Shown here: positions 1-45,640 of the stretch, piece by piece
How positions within the stretch are numbered: position 1 is the stretch's first letter
How the letters are laid out: each line of letters opens with the position of its first letter
From: Yponomeuta sedellus
Lineage: Eukaryota; Arthropoda; Insecta; Lepidoptera; Yponomeutidae
Assembly (NCBI GenBank): GCA_934045075.1
Contig: OW203727.1
Coordinates: 23,883,311-23,947,310, forward strand
Reading direction: 5' to 3'
Length of the DNA stretch: 64,000 nucleotides
Program-made: the position numbers and the translations under genes
Notes under the pieces: model-generated
Told to the model about the DNA's origin: nothing
Database searches by the model: none
The model's input: the letters and a program-made list of their open reading frames with translations, nothing else

Positions 1-3
1 CTA

Positions 4-528
4 GGGTTGTTGAGGAACTTGTTATGTGGAAGAGGATGAGGATTTTTTTATTAAAATCGATTTTTAGGAAGAGGATGAGGATGCTGAAGAGGAAGAGAAG
101 AACAAATAAAAATTGGTTTGCAAATTAACTTCCACTTTTAATTTTTTTTAACATAACAATAGAACATTGAAGTGTAATAATCACAACAAACTGTAGGCAA
201 ACAATGCAATGGCATGGCAATCAGTTCAGTGACTAGACAAACAGTACAAGTTCCTACAGGTTCCTACGAAGATTACGCTAGTATTGAACTTGTTTACATG
301 TTTCCATCTCTGTCTTCCTTTAACTTTTTAATACGGCGAGACTTCTCTCTCTCTCTCTCACTCACACACATTTCTTTTCAAAAAAACTTATAACTCTCCT
401 TCCCCTTAAATTCCTTTTAAAATATAAGGAAGAGGATTTTTTTTAAATCAATTTTGAGGAAGAGGACGAGGAACCTGAAAAATATGAGGAAATTCCTCAT
501 TTTGAGGAAGATAAGTCCTCATCAACCC
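4..528. mobile_element. MITE-like element flanked by TA
   Basis: The ends gggttgttgaggaactt and aagtcctcatcaaccc are imperfect inverted repeats, each flanked by TA (2-3 and 529-530), as for Tc1/mariner-type insertions. Subterminal GAAGAGGATGAGG motifs occur at both ends (30-95, 428-470). No ORF. It fills the intron directly before exon 1. Confidence 0.6.
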
Positions 529-620
529 TAATACGCACACGCAACGCACACACATGCACCCACACTTATATGTGATGAACTGATGATGACGGTGACGATG
601 ATGGTGATGGTCGGTCGCAG

Positions 621-32354
<31,734 letters not shown>

Positions 32355-32750
32355 ACTGCTGCTCTGTTAGCGCAGACGTCCACCACGGGCTGACCTTATA
32401 GAAACCCTCGTATTATTTGCATAATTTCGGACGTGTAGTCACGAACACAGACCTGTTACCAAGCGCCGCGAGTTCTTCATCTAGACGGCTGCTCTGCTAG
32501 CGCGGACGTCTACCGAGGACTAAAAGCTAAAGCCTACTCGAAAGCCACGCATTGACTGCATCATAACGGACGTATAGTCACGAAAATGTAGTAACAAGTA
32601 GCCCACGCATTGTTTGCATTACTACTGACGTGTAACACAGACGTGTTCCGCGTGCCGCGAATTCTTTATCTAGACTGCTGCTCTGCTAGAACCTACAGAT
32701 GGCTTTGCTAATGCCTACTCCGTATTGTTTGCATCATAAGGGCGATATTA
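32355..32750 (+). repeat. 3' flank with echoes of the last exon and stop codon
   Basis: accaagcgccgcgagttctt(catctag) of the true end (32335-32354) recurs at 32457-32484, and worn (gtgccgcgaattctttatct(ag)) near 32653. The following gactgctgctctg.tag is copied each time, as are gcat.att..ggacgtgtagtcacgaa blocks. Likely 3' UTR; no clear polyadenylation site was chosen. Confidence 0.85.
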
Positions 32751-33716
32751 CACGGTTCAATCACGTTAAAGCAATGCCATTGGCAAGCACTGGAAATTAA
32801 GGACTTTACATATTTATATAATTCAATCACATTGAAGCAATTCCATTGAAAATCATTGGACGTTGGATGACCTTACTTATTTACATAGAAGTAATTTGTG
32901 AGTCAATCGCATTGAAAACGCTCGTCGAATTAGCATTAATGTAATTAGAGGTTTCATGCCGCTACGAAATTGAAAGCAATATTGAACCGAAATTGAACCG
33001 TGTAATGTCGCCTGACGTCTTAACGACTATTGATGCAATGAAATTGCAAACAATATTGAAGTCGAATACGAAAGTTCGCTTAAGATTAATCGACTTTCAT
33101 TCATAATCGCGCGTCGCTAATACTGAAGGCTGGCCATCTTTTGTTATTAAACCACTTCAGAACATAATTACTTGGGGTTTAGTTTGCCGCCTAGTTTCAA
33201 GAAATGTTCGCGATGGGCACATGTAGAAATAAAAACCGTAATCTTGGCTGACTTAGCCCCGGGACAGTACAAAATACTTATATCTTCTCGAATAAGCCAT
33301 ATTCTATTTCATAATTTTGATGTGTAACCCCCCTTCTCTGAACTGTACTAGATACTAATCGCTCAACTTTACTCTTCTCCCAAGAGTGCCATTTTGGGCC
33401 CTCCCTTCTTCTAGATCCTTCAACTAAACCTTTTGAAAGTAACCTTAGGTGAACGGGCCATACATACTATAAAAATCGGATGCAATCCAATGTTGTGTCT
33501 ATTGGATAACAAAATAATGAACAAAATGGGTAGTTGAACAATCAGTCGATAACTTTTTTTTCTGACATTGCCAACACTTTTGAAAACTATCTAAAATCTA
33601 GGATCATAAAACTGTGCGTTTCGTGAAGTGGTTCCGAACTCGAAAACTTTGACAAGTTTTGCCTCGCGGCGACAAAGTATATTTATTTCTGAACGCAAAT
33701 CTTGTCGTTTTAAGCT
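32751..33716. other. 3' flank of Nrx-IV, no feature recognised
   Basis: AT-rich DNA with weak repeats of ttcaatcacattgaa and attgaagc motifs (32750-33060). An AATAAA occurs at about 33227. Probably 3' UTR or just beyond. Confidence 0.4.
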
Positions 33717-33915
33717 GACCACGTAACTCATGGTCACGTAACTCGTGGTCACGTAACTCGTGGTCAAGTAACTCATGGTCACGTAATTCGTGGTCACTTA
33801 ACTCGTGGTCTCGTAACTAGTGGTCACATAACTCGTGGGCACGTAAGTCGCGGTCACGTAACGCGTGGTTACGTAACTCGTAGTCACGTTACTCATGGTC
33901 ACGTAACTCATGGTC
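33717..33915 (+). repeat. 15-bp minisatellite, ~13 units
   Basis: Unit gtaactcgtggtcac with scattered substitutions. It gives a spurious VTTSYVTMSY ORF on the - strand. Confidence 0.93.
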
Positions 33916-34222
33916 GGTGACAAATAAACCTAAAGTTACTTGCAAAAGTGTTACAGCAACATCTCTGCTTTTGTAAAGTTCTTGGCTTCTAGTACTAAAC
34001 ACAAAATTAAGAAAGTTATTTTAACTTCAAGAAGAGTGAAGTATGCTGTAAACATATTTCGATTTAGTATTTTTATTTAGACTGTAGATTTATTCAAACG
34101 TGTATCAGCAATAATTAACGTCTTATTAACGAATTTGCACAAAACTGTAATATGCAAAAGGTGTGATTGATCACACACTGCATTTGAACTTTCTAGCCTT
34201 TTTTTTGTCTGACCTGATGATC

Positions 34223-34302
34223 ATCTCAAGCCCAAGTCTTCAATTACCATCAGGTGATGTGTCTGTCTCACCTGATGGTAATTGAAGACTTGGGCTTGAG
34301 AT
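34223..34302. repeat. Perfect 35-bp hairpin
   Basis: Arms 34223-34257 and 34268-34302 are exact complements around a 10-nt loop (tgtgtctgtc). Confidence 0.92.
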
Positions 34303-35298
34303 GTTACGTGCTTGCCTGTTTTCATTACATTGGTGCTTCAAAGTTTCAATGGTCAAAAACATCTGTCATCTGTGTTCTCTCTCTCATAACCATGTTTGTC
34401 AATTCTTTCCGCCTGCGTCTACGTTAAAATGCATTTTAACAGTATTATATAATTTTATTTATATAAGAATATAGTTTTTTTTTTGTAAAAACGAGATTCC
34501 TCAACACATTCGAGTGAAAAAAACCTTTCCACACTTTATTTACACAGTTGTTTTAGTAAATAACACCGCAATAATAAATAACATCTTGGGTGAATTAACA
34601 GTAATTAACAGAAACTTCGAAATTGACTGTAGGCGGAACTTCTGGTCGATGCTATCTTCTTGGTACTAATTTGTAGAGTCATAAACAAACGTCTTTATAA
34701 TGCACTCGGCGCATGTATATTTTATGCCTTACATGAATTTACTAATGATATCTCATTTTACTACGTATCTAACTGGCTTGACCTGTATAATAATCATTTG
34801 TAATTCATTTGTAGACACTAGTTTTTAGTACGGTTAGGTTTATCATAAGCTATTATTGAATCTCTACTTATGGCCACTTTTATTTAGACTGCTATTATTT
34901 ATACAGATGGTAACGTAATATGTAAGACAAATTATTTTTATTTTCCGTCCAAGTATTTTTTTTCTTTATTGATTGATGATTAGATCATTTTTTGTGTTGT
35001 GTATTGTTTCGTGTTGTCAAACTATGACTTTATGTAACTCTGGTGTCAAGTGACACCTAAGTTGTGTGCAGATGTATTATTTTTACAGCGGTAAGGTTGC
35101 GTGCCTTAATCTCTTCCAGACAAGTAGAGGCACTCTAGTATTCACTTTGCAGTAAGACAGTTTGTGTGTTAGATTTAGAGTTTTTATTTTAGTACTTTAA
35201 ATGGTCACGAATAAATTTTTTCACGAGACATTACTAAGGCCGTTTTATTGAATACCAAGTACCTACCTGCTTTAAATTTGGCACGATGATTATAACTG
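34303..35298. other. AT-rich intergenic DNA, nothing recognised
   Basis: No ORF above noise, no clear repeat family and no RNA gene seen. Confidence 0.4.
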
Positions 35299-35605
35299 TA
35301 CTACGCGTAGCGTAGTGGTAGCGGACGTTAGAACGGCTTCTCAATCGAGAGGGCATCGGTTCGAATACCGTGAGCACGTACCAATGACTTTTCTAAGTTA
35401 TATAAAATTTAGAATTCTAACTATATGTACAAGTCGCGAAAGTTTAAAATATGTTATGTAAATTTGTGAATATATAGTAGCAGTACCACCTGCTAACTGT
35501 GAAAGAAAACATCGTGTGGAAACCATAGTGTCTTACGTGTTAACGTACCTTAGCGCTTGCTACGTACAATGACTCAGCTATGAGGCTAAGCAGCCGGTTT
35601 CTTGG
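35299..35605 (+). mobile_element. SINE family C (tRNA-headed), sense
   Basis: Head: gcgtagtggtagcgg, cttctcaatcgagagg, ggttcgaataccg. Body: gtaccaatgacttttctaag, aagaaaacatcgtgtggaaa, accttagcgcttgctacgta. Matches 59285-59550. Confidence 0.75.
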
Positions 35606-35999
35606 GCGCTGTTCAAAGTTGTGATTTACTGACAAGGCATTTAATTTGACCAAACAATCAAATCAAAATGGGTTTCCCAAGGGCAACCCATTTTGCTTTC
35701 TAGAGGAAAAAAATGTGAGTAGCTCATGAACGTTTCCAATCGTCTGATTGTCAAATTCTATACTAATTGTTATCGCAAATGTCAGAAATAGGATAGGAGT
35801 TGGTGAATATAATTGGGAGGTGAAGTCAAGAAAACAAAATTTAACTTCCAGTATGACTAGGCGGCCCAAATGAAGAGCATTGTATCCATCCTTGTTATAG
35901 CGGCCACGATCGCTTTGATCAAGCTGTTGAATGGTTATAAGACGCTCATACAATATATTTATTACCTTTACATGCTCTGTTCATGATACTGTCAAGTAA

Positions 36000-38900
36000 T
36001 TTTTGGTCAGGAAAATCAACTTGCCATTTTTTTAAACTAGTGTAACAACGCACAGAATGTACGAATTCAATGTCGCCATGTAGGTAGCTCTATAAACAGC
36101 CGTGCAGTGACGTCGGTCGATCTGACGATCGATCACCCACTCGCCTAGTCGCAAGCGGCCCACTAACCCGCTCTCGAGGCTGAAAGGTGGCGAGTGGCGG
36201 CGCGTGCTCGACAGCCGATACAGCGTTTTGGGTCAACCGCCCCCTTGCGAGGTGGGCCTGCGCCGGAGTAGGGATGGGACGCGCTGGGCACCAGTATCGA
36301 CAGATTTCTGAAACTACTCTTTATAGGGTCAGTTTTAACAACTTTATTAGTTGTGACTTTCTAGTCTTGAAGGTTCTTATAAAGAAGGTTTTATATTGCT
36401 TCACAGTAAGTACTTTTGGCCAAAAACAGCAGTCCTAAACGTGGATAATTTATTGAGGAAAGTGAAAAGGCCCAGCCAGGCGGATATCAGGCTGGCTTGC
36501 GGCATGTTTTTGAAGATTAGGTACTCAAAAAGTATTGGTTTAGGTACTATCGATGAAATTACTTTCAATATGTCGCGTATTGAAACACATTTCTTTTTGT
36601 TATGAAATGGATACTCAAAACCCTTCAGGGACAGAAATCTCAAAAGCTGAAAAAGTTAAAATGCTGGCTGGCTGGCTCACATTTTATTTAATATTTTGAC
36701 GAATGTAAAGGTCAAACAATCGAATATGGGTTGTTCTCCGACACAAACGATTCTTTATCGACCTAGCTATGATCCTCTGAAATAGAACATCCAGCCTGAA
36801 ATACATCTTTTTGTTGACATTTTATTGATTCGACGCACGCACTTATTTTTTCGTGACGTTATACAGTCAGTCACACTCGCCCAATCGCTATGAATATTAT
36901 ATTTGTTTTCTATTCATATATACGAGTATGACATACAGCTCTTGCCAAATTTGATGAAGTCGTATTTACGCCGTCCAAAAAGATTACCCATCCTTTGCTC
37001 ACGCGGGTACCTAAAGCGAGTGCCAGGCATATTCTATCGACAAATAAACCAGCCTATAGACAGCCCTACCGCCTCACATATCCGCGGCGCAAGTCAGCGC
37101 TTTAAGCGGGTTAAGGGCTAGACAGGTGCCCGAGCACTAACGACCTAATGAGTTGTTCTTCAGCCCCTTTACTACTTCGCTGTCGCTCACTAGGCTAATG
37201 GGCCAGAGAGACGTGTACGTAGCTTTCGTAAGAGTCCAACTACCGATTTCTCGTACCTATAGAATCAGCAAATCTATTGTTAACGACTGTGACATCTGCC
37301 TATCGTACGGAAAACCGGGGGTAAATATGGCAAGCATAGTAAGACATAGAGAGGGTGCACCTAACTACCTAACAAATATAGGTACCTATCTACACCTTCG
37401 GGTTACAGGTGTAAGTCTAATAGTGTATCTAAACATTGCATAAATAGTTTACGAGTATGCCCCACTGCAGGGCACAGGCCTTCTCTAAGAGGGAGGGATG
37501 CCATCGTGGGGTGGCTATTTCTAGCGCTAATATTCTTACGTGAACACCGCAGATAATCTGATCTCCTCGAGTGGTATAGGCACTACTAGAAATTCACAAA
37601 ACTACTTAACTTAAAAAATCAAAGTTAAAAGGTAGGTAGACTATACGTATTCGAACGTCGTGGGTTCGAATCCCGGCGTCTACTTTTTGACTTTGTTTTT
37701 TTTAAGTTAAGTAGTTTTCTGACACACATGTGTCCCAGAGGGGTAGGCAGAGACCAGGGAATGCCACGTGCCACGATGACGACAAGTCATCCTTTGCTTC
37801 CTCTGTGGCTTCATCAACATAAGATTAATGTAAAAAAAAAACAATGAAATAAACGAGCTTCTAACTACCTACCTAAAACTTTCGTAAGCACTAGGTACAC
37901 ATAATTAACTTAATTGCGGATTCAAGTAACTGAATCCGGATTGAGTTAATAATAAGCATGCTATTCACCTTTCAAATCATTCACCTTTCAAATCAAAATT
38001 TTGTGAACCACCTCCCTTGAATAGATTTCAGTAATGAACTGCTTATGATGTTGCTCATTCAAGGTGGAGAGCTAAATTACAGAGTGTAAAAGCATGATTA
38101 GAGGCTTTGGTGGCTAGAAACACGTTGGTGAGCAGCTCTTTGTACGACACCTTGTTATTTAGGCGCTGATTCTCTGCTTAACAAAAGCTTGTCTTGACGA
38201 GGTATGTCATGCGACGATTATCTAAAGCCTAAAGTTTACGTAATATATTTTTGTAAAATAGGTATGAGTTACTTATAGTTATGGGGAACCCGCCTGTAGT
38301 ATATTTGTTAAAGGTAAGTAAGTATAAGTAATAGTTTGCTTCTTCCAAACTATCATCAAGCGTGTAAAAAAAACATAAAAAAAACTTATGTAGAGGTACT
38401 TTTTCGTCGTAAAAAAGGTACATTTATCCGTTGTTTATGTACTCGTAGTCTAATAATTTTGAACCATCACTATCAACCCATTAGAAATTAATTATATCGA
38501 CAAAAAGATTAAAATAAACACTGCGATTTAGGGATCTGGTCGAGAATTGTAATACTACACAGAGAAAGCAAAACTGACCTCTTGAACGCTTTTATAAACG
38601 CCTAACTGTTCTCTGATAGAACCCTTAAAAAGGAGTGTCCGTGAAATAAATGAAACGCGGCACTCTAGTAAGAAGCTGTTTATTCGACTGCCGGCCGATC
38701 GCCGTTAAACCCAAAAGGGTGTGCGCACACGCACACATACATCTCAGTCCGCCTTCTCTCTCGGGCGGCTCTCGGCGGTTGCATGTAAATATGTGATTTT
38801 TTCTGGGCAGTAGTAGGTACCTACCTATCTGTCTAAACCAAGGATGTACGTTCTTGGTCTAAACTTAAACTTTTAAACAACCTAAGTAGGTATACTTTAC

Positions 38901-41226
38901 AAGTTCACGAGTCGGCCAATTCATACGAAGAAATTTAAACTTAACACAATTCCGTTGAAAATTACTCTGATAAAATACACGTTTGTAATTAAACAGTGCG
39001 TTAAATATATACATTCAATCAAAAAACTCTTCATTTTACATCCCCCATATTTCGACGGCCAAGTATTTGTCCCATTTTTAATTAGCCGCTGCTTGAACCT
39101 TTCAATTTCAACAACTACAAAAAGAAAAAGAAAGACTCCAACAACTCTAAACAATCAAACGACCGCTACCGATTCGAAGGGCCCGCACACACCCGCCAGC
39201 TAATCAACGGAAGCGCTCTCCAGAGTGCACTGGGCTTAACTGACAGGTGTGCAGGTGGTTGTAAACAGACTACATTCGCTTTTATTGCCGGAAGCCGCGC
39301 GGGACCACTGCGGGAGGTACTGTGAAGCTTAGTACATAACCAAGAATCGAAGTCGTATGAATCCTACATATTTTTTTTATTTCCAGAAGTCTACATTTAT
39401 ACAATAATAATTAACATGTTACATTATATAAAACACCGTGTCAAATTAGGTAAGTACCAGATTAAGATCGGGTTTTTATCATTTAACAATCCAATCCTGC
39501 TTGAAATGGACTCGTATGTTAATATGTAACGTTCATTAAGTCTGTTTCTGCGCTGAATGAATAAAATTTGTTTGGTTTAATTTATGTCATAAAAAATTGC
39601 GTCTATCATTAGGTGGTGCGATTCCGTCCTGAAATTCTGAATCGTTCCCCAAACCGCAGGGTGCCATAAACCGTTTGAAATCGGAGTCTCAGCTCCAGGT
39701 GTGTGGGCACGACTTTTATTATCGAAACAAATTGTTCCTACGTCTGTTGTTATCATAATTTTAATGAAAACAAAATCAGATTTTTTTTGCATAATTCTTC
39801 ATCGGGTGGGTGGGTACCACGAGGCAGTCATCGCAAACGGGGCGACCGAGAAGACGATGGCGGGATGATTTGATAAATTCTTGCCGGAGTGGCAGTGGTG
39901 GCAATGACCGAAAATCTTGGTCTGAAAGGAATGCCTATGGGTGGCTATATAAAACAACAACGGAAAAACTGTCGGTGATGTGAATGTGTGTTAAAGTATC
40001 TACTAATATTACACTAACAATGCCTGTATCCTGGAGTCTATTGAACAGATTATTAAGTAGGTAGGTAATACAAGAGATAGGCACACAAAAATATTTAAAA
40101 TGTTTGCTTGCACATTGAGAATTTCATACAACGATAAACTGAATGTCGGAGAAGTAGATAGATAGAGACTAGAGTGATATTAAGTTGATAGTTATTGCCT
40201 TCATGCTCATGTTTCAATGCACATCCTAACAATTGACATTAAAATACACGTTAGTTTTTTCATTTTTATCAACCACATAATATAATAAATATGAATTATG
40301 ACCATGACATACAGAATTTTTTTACAATCACTGGGAATAGTAATTTAATGCATGTCTATGCAAATTACTGTTCTTTGCTCTTTTCTAAAGACCAAGCAAA
40401 ATATAAAAGAAAAAAAAATTGCTGTGCGGCGACGAAAGTAAAGCAAAATGAGACAGGTATCTAACTCGTGTAGGTTCTAGTAGCGTTCAAGCTAAGCCTT
40501 AGACATAAATATTATGTAGCGTACGTATTCGCACCAACTTACCGAGGGGCTCCAGGATTTTTCCTGCTGCTAAAACTATTTTAATTCGCCTTATCAGCCC
40601 ATCCCACTTAGCACCTGCAAGTCTGCCCCTCCGCTTTCAGTCATAATCCCAAGTTTATGAGCGATCGACCACAAACATAAAGAAAACAGAAGATTAAATT
40701 TAACTTAAACTTTACTTTACTCACCTAGGCAATTTTAGAATAGTTACCAAAATGGAGCTTTTCAATATTGTTTATTGCCAAGGGCGAAGTTTTTTTTTAA
40801 TGTATATAGTTAGCGAAGAAACTTTGACTCAATGAATTGTAATTCTAGTCAGCAAAGGTACCGATAAATAGTAGGCATGGACTCACCCCTATTTTTTCTT
40901 GTTAACCGACTTCAAAAAAGGAAGAGGTTATTCATTCCTATTTTTACGTATGTTTAAAGATAGCTCCTTACCACTTTGTCCGATTCCATCTTTTTTTTCA
41001 CAATTTACACTCAATCTCATATACCTAAGTTTTGTCAATGTCTGTTTGTAGGGTTCATGAGTAAATTCTCGAAGCCTATCTTTCTTTTCAGCGCGTATTT
41101 TTCGTGAAGTTATTTTGTCAAGATTTTTTGTCATTGTATTTTTATAACTTGAGGGGCTAGTAACACAGTACACATTCTGTCATAATTCACAGTTCGAAAT
41201 TGAAAATTCAATAGCTAGATATTATC
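36000..41226. other. Intergenic DNA: GC-rich patches and small repeats, no gene
   Basis: Contains a GC-rich stretch 36070-36290 with ctataaac upstream, another at 39160-39330 with two CAGGTG boxes, and an inverted pair aaaactacttaactta... / ...aagttaagtagtttt at 37596-37625 and 37690-37719 around a tRNA-like B box (gtgggttcgaatcccggcg). ORFs here are short and look random. Confidence 0.4.
39800..39965 (+). pseudogene. RTE-like LINE C-terminal remnant
   Basis: cgaccgagaagacgatggcg, ggatgatttgataaattctt and gccggagtggcagtggtggc parallel the intact tail at 60040-60105 (RPRRRWRDDLDN.LPEW). Frame broken. Confidence 0.55.
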
Positions 41227-41228
41227 TA

Positions 41229-41476
41229 CAGTCTATTTATCCTTACTTGGCCAATTTAGTAAACAAGATTCTAACCTCAAAATTGATATTTGATGCCAAA
41301 ACGAAATATTTTCTCGCAACTTAATGTACTTTGTTTATAAAATTGACAGCGTGTTATCTAAAATAGTCACCCCGATTACGTCATTTACGGGAATATGGCG
41401 CTTTGCGACTAAAATCCATACTTTACGGGTAGAATCTTGTTTACTAAATTTGCCAAGTAAGGATAAATAGACTGTA
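41229..41476. mobile_element. TA-flanked MITE, copy 2
   Basis: CAGTCTATTTATCCTTACTT and its complement AAGTAAGGATAAATAGACTG form the ends, TA on both sides. The arms extend about 48 bp. Same family as 6437-6694. Confidence 0.8.
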
Positions 41477-42044
41477 GGTTCAATTCTTTTATAGGTCAGA
41501 GAGACAGACGTACCGATTCGATTAATTATATATAACTCTCTCCCGTACATTTCTGAAATGCGTAGGTAGGGTCAGCATTTCATAGAGCCGTTATGGTTTG
41601 TAAATAATGCAACCTTCGGAGCAGTTCCCTTGTGCTTTCCTATTGAATTCTTCCGTCGAATATACTTACGACTTTTATTGGAGGTGTGGTCCTAATAGCG
41701 CGCGCTGGGGACAATTGCGCGATAAAATGGTGAAGGTATTGCCGTTTCTTTTGAGCCAATTGTGGGATTAGGTGCCGTGCAGAAGATTTCCTTTTTGGAG
41801 AGCTTTTTTAGGTATTGTAACGATAATTCTTTATAATAGCTGGCAGGCGCGGCCGTCCAGTCAAGTTTGAATTATTTTAAAGGAAATCGTTACGTTCTGT
41901 TTAGATGTCAGTCGAGTTGAGACCCACAGCTAGGCTAGGGTTTCGATATAAAAAAGATACTAAAAAGATAGGTTCTATTGTTTCTAATCAGCGTTTTAAT
42001 ACGGAGATCGCTACAGTAACCAAAGGTTAACATTCGTTATCGTT

Positions 42045-42128
42045 ATCAACCCTTGTATGTCTCCACTGCTGGGGCACAGGTCTCTTCCTCCATCGCAGGA
42101 AGGTTAGGCCATACTCCACCACGGGTTA
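42045..42128 (-). repeat. SINE/LINE tail fragment
   Basis: tatcaacccttgtatgtctc, cactgctggggcacaggtct, catcgcaggaaggttaggcc, atactccaccacggg; same block as 16455. Confidence 0.6.
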
Positions 42129-42294
42129 ACATTAACCACAGTAAAAGGTCTGGATGAATCTATTGGCATAATGGACATAAGCCACCGCAGCACAGGTTTG
42201 ACCTAGCGTGGTAACCACTGTGAACTATTTATATGCTAGTAACCATTTTTATTTAATAAAATATATTTTACTAATTTTGCTGAAATGAAATATA

Positions 42295-42590
42295 TATTGC
42301 GAATGTGAGTGGAAGGGCTGGTAAGGGACGTCCCAGGCGAACATACCTTGACCGAAATGGGGGATGTAGTTCTGTGGTATTAGCGAAGCGGAAACTTAAA
42401 AGTACCCGGAACCGGCGTGCGTGCATGCAACGACTTATGAACGTTGATGAAGCGAAGGTGATCTGTCAGGGTCTGTGGCAAGTGGCAGTCCCTGGTCTCT
42501 GCCTACCTCTCTGGGATACAGGCGTGAGGTTATGTACGAGCAGAGTATTGGTTCCTGTCAAGGCCGATTCTTTGATTCTATCGCTATGAA
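42295..42590 (+). pseudogene. LINE reverse transcriptase C-terminal remnant
   Basis: GRAGKGRPRRTYLDRNGGCS, then RNRRACMQRLMNVDEAKVIC and gagtgg/cagtccctggtctctgcc. Same family as 56423-56785 and 58030-58270. Confidence 0.7.
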
Positions 42591-42599
42591 CTCTAGAGT

Positions 42600-45500
42600 C
42601 ACAACAACAGACGTGAGTATATTCTGTAATACCTTTGCAGTGCAAGAGTAACAGATCTCATGTAAACACTAGTGCGAGGTGTCGATAGCAAGGTAAAGCC
42701 CACCTCGCCGATAAGACGCGCGGCGCTTGCCGGGGCACGCGCCCGCCGGATCACTTGCCATCGGGAAGCTAGGGCTGGGTGGCGGTCTTTAGATATGTCG
42801 ATAACAATCTGCAGTGGTTAGAAATGTCGATAAAAAAATGTTTGGTGGGTAAGCGATATTGCCCATCTAAAGGTTATAGTGAGCTATGCTGGCAAACCAG
42901 TGGCGAGGGCGGAGCTGTGGACTTGACATCTGTCGGTAATTATCTGATGGCGTGACGGGGGAAAGGCCTTACCCAGCAGCACTGCGGACCCACCATACCA
43001 CTAGCGCTACCCCTGGTGGTAGGGTGGGTCCCAAACCATACCATCATCATGCCATCAAGTAATAGTGGGCAAAGGTGCGCTGCTGATGATGGTGATGTTG
43101 ATGATGGTAGATATTCTTGTTTTAGAACTGTTTTGGATTGTTCGGTGTAAGTTGATACAAAAGTTTCAAAACTACTATAGTAAAATTACCAAGAGAGGTA
43201 CCTCATTTGTGCTTAACACACTTCGCTATATTAATTTGTATATGGCGGCCCCTTTTCTATATTTAAGCTATAATCTCCGTATTTGCAGCCAACTAATTAG
43301 ATAATATCTAGGCCAATGAGCCAACCATATTAGCAAACTTTAAAACAAAAAGTTTTATAACGATATGTACCTACAACGAGTCTACTGTGGCTAAATCAAT
43401 ATTATTTAATCATGTATATATTAAGTACCTGAATTTAAGTAGTAAGATGTAATAAAACCTAACTCTGTCGTTAAAACTCGTAAAACAATGTTCCCACAGT
43501 CTAGATAAGCCGTAATTGTTCAGATGATTCAGGTTAAGCACAATATTGACCTTTAAGGTGATTCAGGTAAACCTATGAAGCATGCATCGTACATAAATCT
43601 TCCATAGTGGCTGCACACTCAGTAAATGCTCGGAAGTATTTGTTATTTTAGTATGGGAAAGAGGAGAACAGACTATGGGAGACTACTATTATTTCAACGT
43701 AACTTTATATCACATGTTTGACATAAAAATAATCCTTATCGTTATATTTACTATAAAACACTTAATTTTCTTTAGAGAGTGTGGAGGCGGGAACAATAGC
43801 TGCATCCATGCCGTCTCACTCATGGGATTTGAAAGAAAGATTTTAGCGGAAACGCAGAAATACAATCAAAAGTATACTAAGTTATATATTAAACGGGTCT
43901 GATCGCGATTATTTATTAGATAAAAAGTAATTACCTTATTTCCTAATGTTTCGGCAGAGTTACAGTTGACGTGGTCTCGGGTAGGGTTAATAAATAACTA
44001 ACTATGTATGAGTATCGTGAATCATTAAGAAATCCAAAAGTATATTTATCAATTCAACAGCTTGAGTAACTATTGAGTATCAAATACTATGCATGAAGTT
44101 GGATAAAAAATAAGTAAGTACCTATTCCAACTTTTGATGTTTGCGAAACAAACATTGATATCAGCTCTGCGGGCTTTCTTTATTTAGTAGTTACTATATT
44201 AATGTTCAAACCTTCTATTTTTAACTGTTACTTTACTAAATGAAAATGCATGCCTTTATGTAAATTACTTCCTATCTAATCATAACACAGGGTTATTTCT
44301 AAAATTCCCAATTGGGATTCATTAATTACCGCGTCACCACAATTATAGTTTCTGTTTGGCGACAACTTTATTAACTTTTTAGATTCTTCAGTGACACCGA
44401 AACGGACTAACCAGCATTATAACCATATTAAAGAGACTACAATAGATTCCAATTAACCCATAACCATAAGAATACCAGATGACCTTTATCGATAAAGCAC
44501 TGGGCCGCACTAGGGCTGACACCTTGCGAATATATTACCTAGTCCGGCCGTGCCGCTGAATCTAATCACGATCTGACGGATTAATACGCATCTGACGGTA
44601 TCTCCCGTGTATATGCGCTCTAGAGATGGAGTGGCACAGAGGCTCTAGATCAGGAAAGATGGGTCTGAGCTGAGAAAGCAAACCTGTAGAAACTATTAGT
44701 CTAGCAATAAACGATTAGTCTAACAATTATAGGTATACTAACCAGTTTCATGTACTTACGTAGTAAAATTTCTAGCTCAGACACCAGCGGTGAACTTAAG
44801 TTCTTCAGAAGCTTTTTGAATCATGTTGCGGAATAACACTCGGTGCACCGCGGAGAACTGTACCTAATTATGTTTTCTCTATAGGTATGAATTCTGTTGC
44901 TTGCTGAAAAACCGGACCAATTCGAATAAAGGCGCTCAACAATCGGCGTCACAGATGACCGAAGGCTGCGTTCACGTTGGAAATTTTTAAGTACTGCGAG
45001 TTATGCAGTACGCGTTATATAGCACGACCGCGTACTGGATCAGTACCCAGTACGCAAAATTTAGCATGACCTTTCTGGCCGCGGCAAATCGTTGCTATGT
45101 ACTTGCACATGCATGGCACAAAGCGCGCGGCGGTCGGCGAGCGTACCTTATTGCTTTATTAATACGGTACTGTTTTGCACAAATTATTATCCTACTTCGA
45201 TGTGTTCGGGTGTCCGTCCGTCGGCATCGTAAAACTTCGAGTAATTGTGCGAGTGAGAAGAAATGACGTCACCGCGAACGAAATTCAGTAAAGCGTTTTG
45301 AACTCAATACGTTCTTGATAAGGCGTACATTTCTTTGACACCGCCTTGTATTTTTAGTATGATGGATAATTCAGACGAGCTACGTCATGTAGGCATAATG
45401 ACAGTGACTCTAAACATATTCCGCGTACTGCGTACTGCTATAATGCCATATGGCGCGGTACGAAATGCCATGCCATGTGGCATGTTCTCATAGGGTACTG

Positions 45501-45640
45501 TTTTGCGCATGTCTAGTTTACGTCACTGGACGCACCCCATATTAAACAATCGAGGACAATGAGCCATTGTCAGCACAAATTCACAAAGCACTTCATAGAT
45601 GGCGCTTATAGGCATGCATGTACAAGAGCAGGGACACATC
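42600..45640. other. Intergenic DNA with decayed fragments, no gene
   Basis: 42640-42780 is GC-rich (cgcgcggcgcttgccgggg). 42950-42985 has a LINE-tail remnant (ggggaaaggccttacccagc). 43930-43985 resembles the 850 foldback family. 44985-45440 is bounded by inverted gcagtacgcg / cgcgtactgc motifs and may be a DNA element. ORFs are short. Confidence 0.35.

Noticed and set aside
33591..33797. - strand ORF with VTTSYVTMSY repeats
   Set aside because: Comes from the 15-bp minisatellite.
35663..35953. 96-residue - strand ORF
   Set aside because: No family resemblance, no start context and no splice-linked neighbour; treated as chance.
45003..45266. 87-residue + strand ORF
   Set aside because: Lies in a region with inverted gcagtacgcg motifs, probably a decayed DNA element; no domain seen.
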